From: Kiritimatiellia bacterium | Lineage (GTDB): Bacteria > Verrucomicrobiota > Kiritimatiellia > RFP12 > UBA1067 | Length of the DNA stretch: 5,841 nucleotides | Direction of reading: 5' to 3' | Assembly (NCBI GenBank): GCA_017389885.1 | Contig: JAFPDR010000020.1 | Location: 1-5,841 of the forward strand | In this document: positions 3,962 through 5,841 of the stretch, piece after piece | Position numbering within the stretch: the stretch's first letter is position 1 | How the letters are laid out: the number at the start of each line of letters is the position of its first letter | Made by a program: the position numbers and the translations under genes | Notes under the pieces: generated by a model | Databases searched by the model: none | Seen by the model: the letters and a program-made list of their open reading frames with translations, nothing else | What the model was told of the DNA's origin: nothing

Positions 3962-5841
3962 AGCAAAAGGCGGACGCAGCATCTTCGGATGGCTGCTTTT
4001 CCCGATAGCCCTATTCCCCCTCGTGGCCCTCCTCACCTACGACTGGCGCTCCGTGCCGTCGCTCAAGATCCCCGCGGACCCCTCGACGAACTGGATCGGT
4101 CCGCTCGGCGACACCTTCGCCTACGTCGGCTACCAGCTCGTGGGGCTCGCGGTATGGATCGTTCCCGTCGTCTGCATCATCGTGGCGCTCTTCCTCGTCG
4201 CGGGACGGCGCATACTGCACTTCCGCCGCACGATGTGGTTCCTCGTCATGCTCTCGGCGAGCGCATGCCTCCTCCAGGTCGCGCAGGAACACGCGCCCGG
4301 AATCTCCTCCGCCATCTCGCACGTCAACATCGCGAACGCGGGCGGCGCGGTCGGGTACCTCGTCATGACCCGCTTCCTCTCCCCCCTCATCAGCGACTTC
4401 GGCGCGTCCGTCCTGATGGTGATCATCGTGCTCGTCTCGCTCGTCGCCGGGATAGGCCTCGCGAACATCGCGTCGTTCTTCGCGTCCCTCTACCGCTGGG
4501 CGACGATGGGCGGACACATCGCGCCCAACCCGGAAACCGCAGGCTCGAAGGAGGAGTACGAACGCCAGTTGGCAGCGTACGAGGCCGCGGTGCAGGCCCG
4601 CGAGGCCGCCAAGGAGCAGGCGAGGCTCGAGAAGGAGCAGGCCAAGGCCGAGAAGGAGCGCATCCGCGCAGAGAAGGAGGCGGAGAAGGAACGCCTCCGC
4701 GCGGAAAAGGAGGCCGAGAAGGAGCGCCTGCGCGCGGAAAAGGCCGAGCGCGCCGCAACAGCCCTGCGTCCGCAGGTCCAGCAGCCCGCGCCCGCCGCCA
4801 AGCCTGCGCCGGCGCCGGAGGAGTCCGGCGAGGAGGAGGAGCCGCCGGTCGAGGACAAGGGACCGTACATCCTCCCGTCCCTTTCGCTGCTCAATCCGCT
4901 CAAGACGACGATGGCGGACCACAGCGACGTCGGGGAGATGTCGCAGAAGCTCGTGGACACGCTGAAGCTCTTCGACGTCAACGCGACGCTCGCGTACACC
5001 GTGCAGGGTCCGGTCGTCACAAAATACGCCCTCACGCCCGAGCCGGGGACGCGTCCGGAGAAGTTCACCTCCCTCCAGGCGACGCTGATGATGGCGCTCA
5101 AGGCGAAGTCCCTGCGAATCGAGGCGCCTATCCCGGGCGAGGACAAGATCGGCATCGAGGTGCCGAACCGCAGGCCCGCCGGGATATCGTTCCGCGAGAT
5201 ATTCGAGTCGGACGCCTGGCGCGAATCGAAGGCGGAGCTTCCGCTCCTCTTCGGAAAGCGCGCGGACGGCAAGGAGCTCGTCGCGGACCTCGCGTCGATG
5301 CCGCACATGCTCGTCGCCGGCGCGACCGGACAGGGCAAGTCGGTGTGCCTCAACTCGCTCATCTGCGGCCTCCTCATGACGCGCACCCCGGAGCAGCTGA
5401 AGCTCATCATGGTCGACCCCAAGTGCGTCGAGTTCACCCCCTACTCCGCCATCCCGCACCTTCTCGTCCCCGTAATCACCGACAACCGCAAGGTCGTCTT
5501 CTCGCTCCACTGGGCGGTAGCCGAGATGGAGAAGCGCCTCAAGCTCTTCGCGCGCGCGAGGGTGAGGAACATCTACGACTTCAACCACCGCACCACCTTC
5601 TCGCAGCCAGACATGTTCGGGGGCGGCGACACCGCGACGAGCGACATGCCGAAGACCGTCCCGTACATCGTAATCATCATCGACGAGGCGGCGGACCTCA
5701 TCGGGCAGTGCGGCAAGGAGGTCAACCCCGACATCCAGCGCATCACCCAGAAGGCGCGCGCGGCCGGAATACACCTCAGCCTCGCCACGCAGCGTCCGGA
5801 CGCGAAGATCATCACCGGCGCGATCAAGGCGAACATCCCCG
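3933..5841 (+). CDS. ftsK: DNA translocase FtsK, partial (C-terminus beyond window)
   Basis: FtsK sits at the division septum and pumps DNA so that chromosome ends clear the closing septum and dimers are resolved. The first 636 codons are present. There are four N-terminal membrane helices (about 16-34, 68-89, 100-116, 157-178) with the usual GGAVGYL stretch before the fourth. A charged coiled-coil linker (about 206-275) follows, then a Pro/Ala/Glu-rich segment, and the RecA-like motor from about 310. Motor motifs are GPVVTKYALTPEPG, Walker A GATGQGKS (463-470), VDPKCVEF, Walker B IIIDEAADL with D584-E585, and QKARAAGIHLSLATQRP. The rest of the motor and any DNA-reading gamma domain lie outside. 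ATG 3933 is the only start that keeps helix 1; the frame upstream has no start codon before a TAA at 3900-3902. It overlaps the preceding gene by 29 bases and lacks a ribosome site. The linker is short compared with E. coli FtsK. Confidence 0.96.
   Translation, partial: MTEASSSSSEAKGGRSIFGWLLFPIALFPLVALLTYDWRSVPSLKIPADPSTNWIGPLGDTFAYVGYQLVGLAVWIVPVVCIIVALFLVAGRRILHFRRTMWFLVMLSASACLLQVAQEHAPGISSAISHVNIANAGGAVGYLVMTRFLSPLISDFGASVLMVIIVLVSLVAGIGLANIASFFASLYRWATMGGHIAPNPETAGSKEEYERQLAAYEAAVQAREAAKEQARLEKEQAKAEKERIRAEKEAEKERLRAEKEAEKERLRAEKAERAATALRPQVQQPAPAAKPAPAPEESGEEEEPPVEDKGPYILPSLSLLNPLKTTMADHSDVGEMSQKLVDTLKLFDVNATLAYTVQGPVVTKYALTPEPGTRPEKFTSLQATLMMALKAKSLRIEAPIPGEDKIGIEVPNRRPAGISFREIFESDAWRESKAELPLLFGKRADGKELVADLASMPHMLVAGATGQGKSVCLNSLICGLLMTRTPEQLKLIMVDPKCVEFTPYSAIPHLLVPVITDNRKVVFSLHWAVAEMEKRLKLFARARVRNIYDFNHRTTFSQPDMFGGGDTATSDMPKTVPYIVIIIDEAADLIGQCGKEVNPDIQRITQKARAAGIHLSLATQRPDAKIITGAIKANIP
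4641..4754 (+). repeat. 33-bp coding repeats making an 11-residue coiled-coil period in FtsK
   Basis: Two full 33-base units (4668-4700 and 4701-4733) each encode AEKEAEKERLR. A related shorter unit, AEKERIR, precedes them (4647-4667), and a partial one, AEKAERA, follows. Synonymous differences between units (GAG/GAA, CTC/CTG) show the repeat is not brand new. The strict Ala/Glu/Lys/Arg pattern predicts a long charged helix; an 11-residue step suits a hendecad coiled coil or a single stable alpha-helix. Such tracts can change length by slippage. Confidence 0.8.

Noticed and set aside
3962..4100. YbbR domains of CdaR continuing in another frame after the small gene
   Set aside because: The DNA downstream encodes FtsK helix 1 and its loop in the ftsK frame; there is no room for YbbR domains and no frameshift would recover them.
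4011..5774. 587-codon open frame antisense to ftsK
   Set aside because: Same GC shadow effect; the translation is Arg/Leu/Glu-biased without motifs, while the plus strand encodes an unmistakable FtsK.

Overview
This is a GC-rich bacterial window holding two divergent transcription units on either side of a roughly 320-base control region at 650-969. UGA is read as an ordinary stop. The closest look-alikes I can recall for the gene set (FtsH next to a membrane diadenylate cyclase, SD-poor starts, an orphan lipoprotein-like gene beside proA) are Verrucomicrobiota/Kiritimatiellota-type bacteria. That placement is a low-confidence inference, and nothing in the window fixes the taxon.

Leftward unit (minus strand, read from high to low coordinates): a well-formed promoter (TTGACG, 18 bases, TATAAT), an approximately 80-base leader with a C(UUCG)G hairpin, tRNA-Arg(CCT) with encoded CCA, then 35 bases later a 181-residue secreted or lipoprotein-like protein of unknown function. 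The start of proA (glutamate-5-semialdehyde dehydrogenase, proline synthesis) follows, overlapping that gene's stop as ATGA and running off the window. No terminator is visible between the tRNA and the protein genes.

Rightward unit (plus strand): ftsH (membrane AAA+ zinc protease), cdaA (three-helix membrane diadenylate cyclase making c-di-AMP), a 58-residue single-helix protein resembling only the membrane anchor of the CdaA regulator CdaR/YbbR, and ftsK (DNA translocase of the division septum, cut by the window end). The genes overlap as GTGA, GTGA and then 29 bases, so they form one tightly coupled operon of membrane proteins: proteostasis, second-messenger synthesis, a probable cyclase partner, and chromosome segregation. 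The ftsH promoter has an extended -10 (TGGTATAAT) placed so that transcription should start at the ATG itself, which predicts a leaderless mRNA.

Between the two promoters lies an array of degenerate 8-bp repeats (CAATCCNN), touching the -35 box of the tRNA promoter. The points most worth a second look are the mini-CdaR protein, the leaderless ftsH start, the octamer array and the unknown lipoprotein. I saw no mobile element, CRISPR array or rRNA. The long open frames antisense to ftsH and ftsK are GC-driven shadows.
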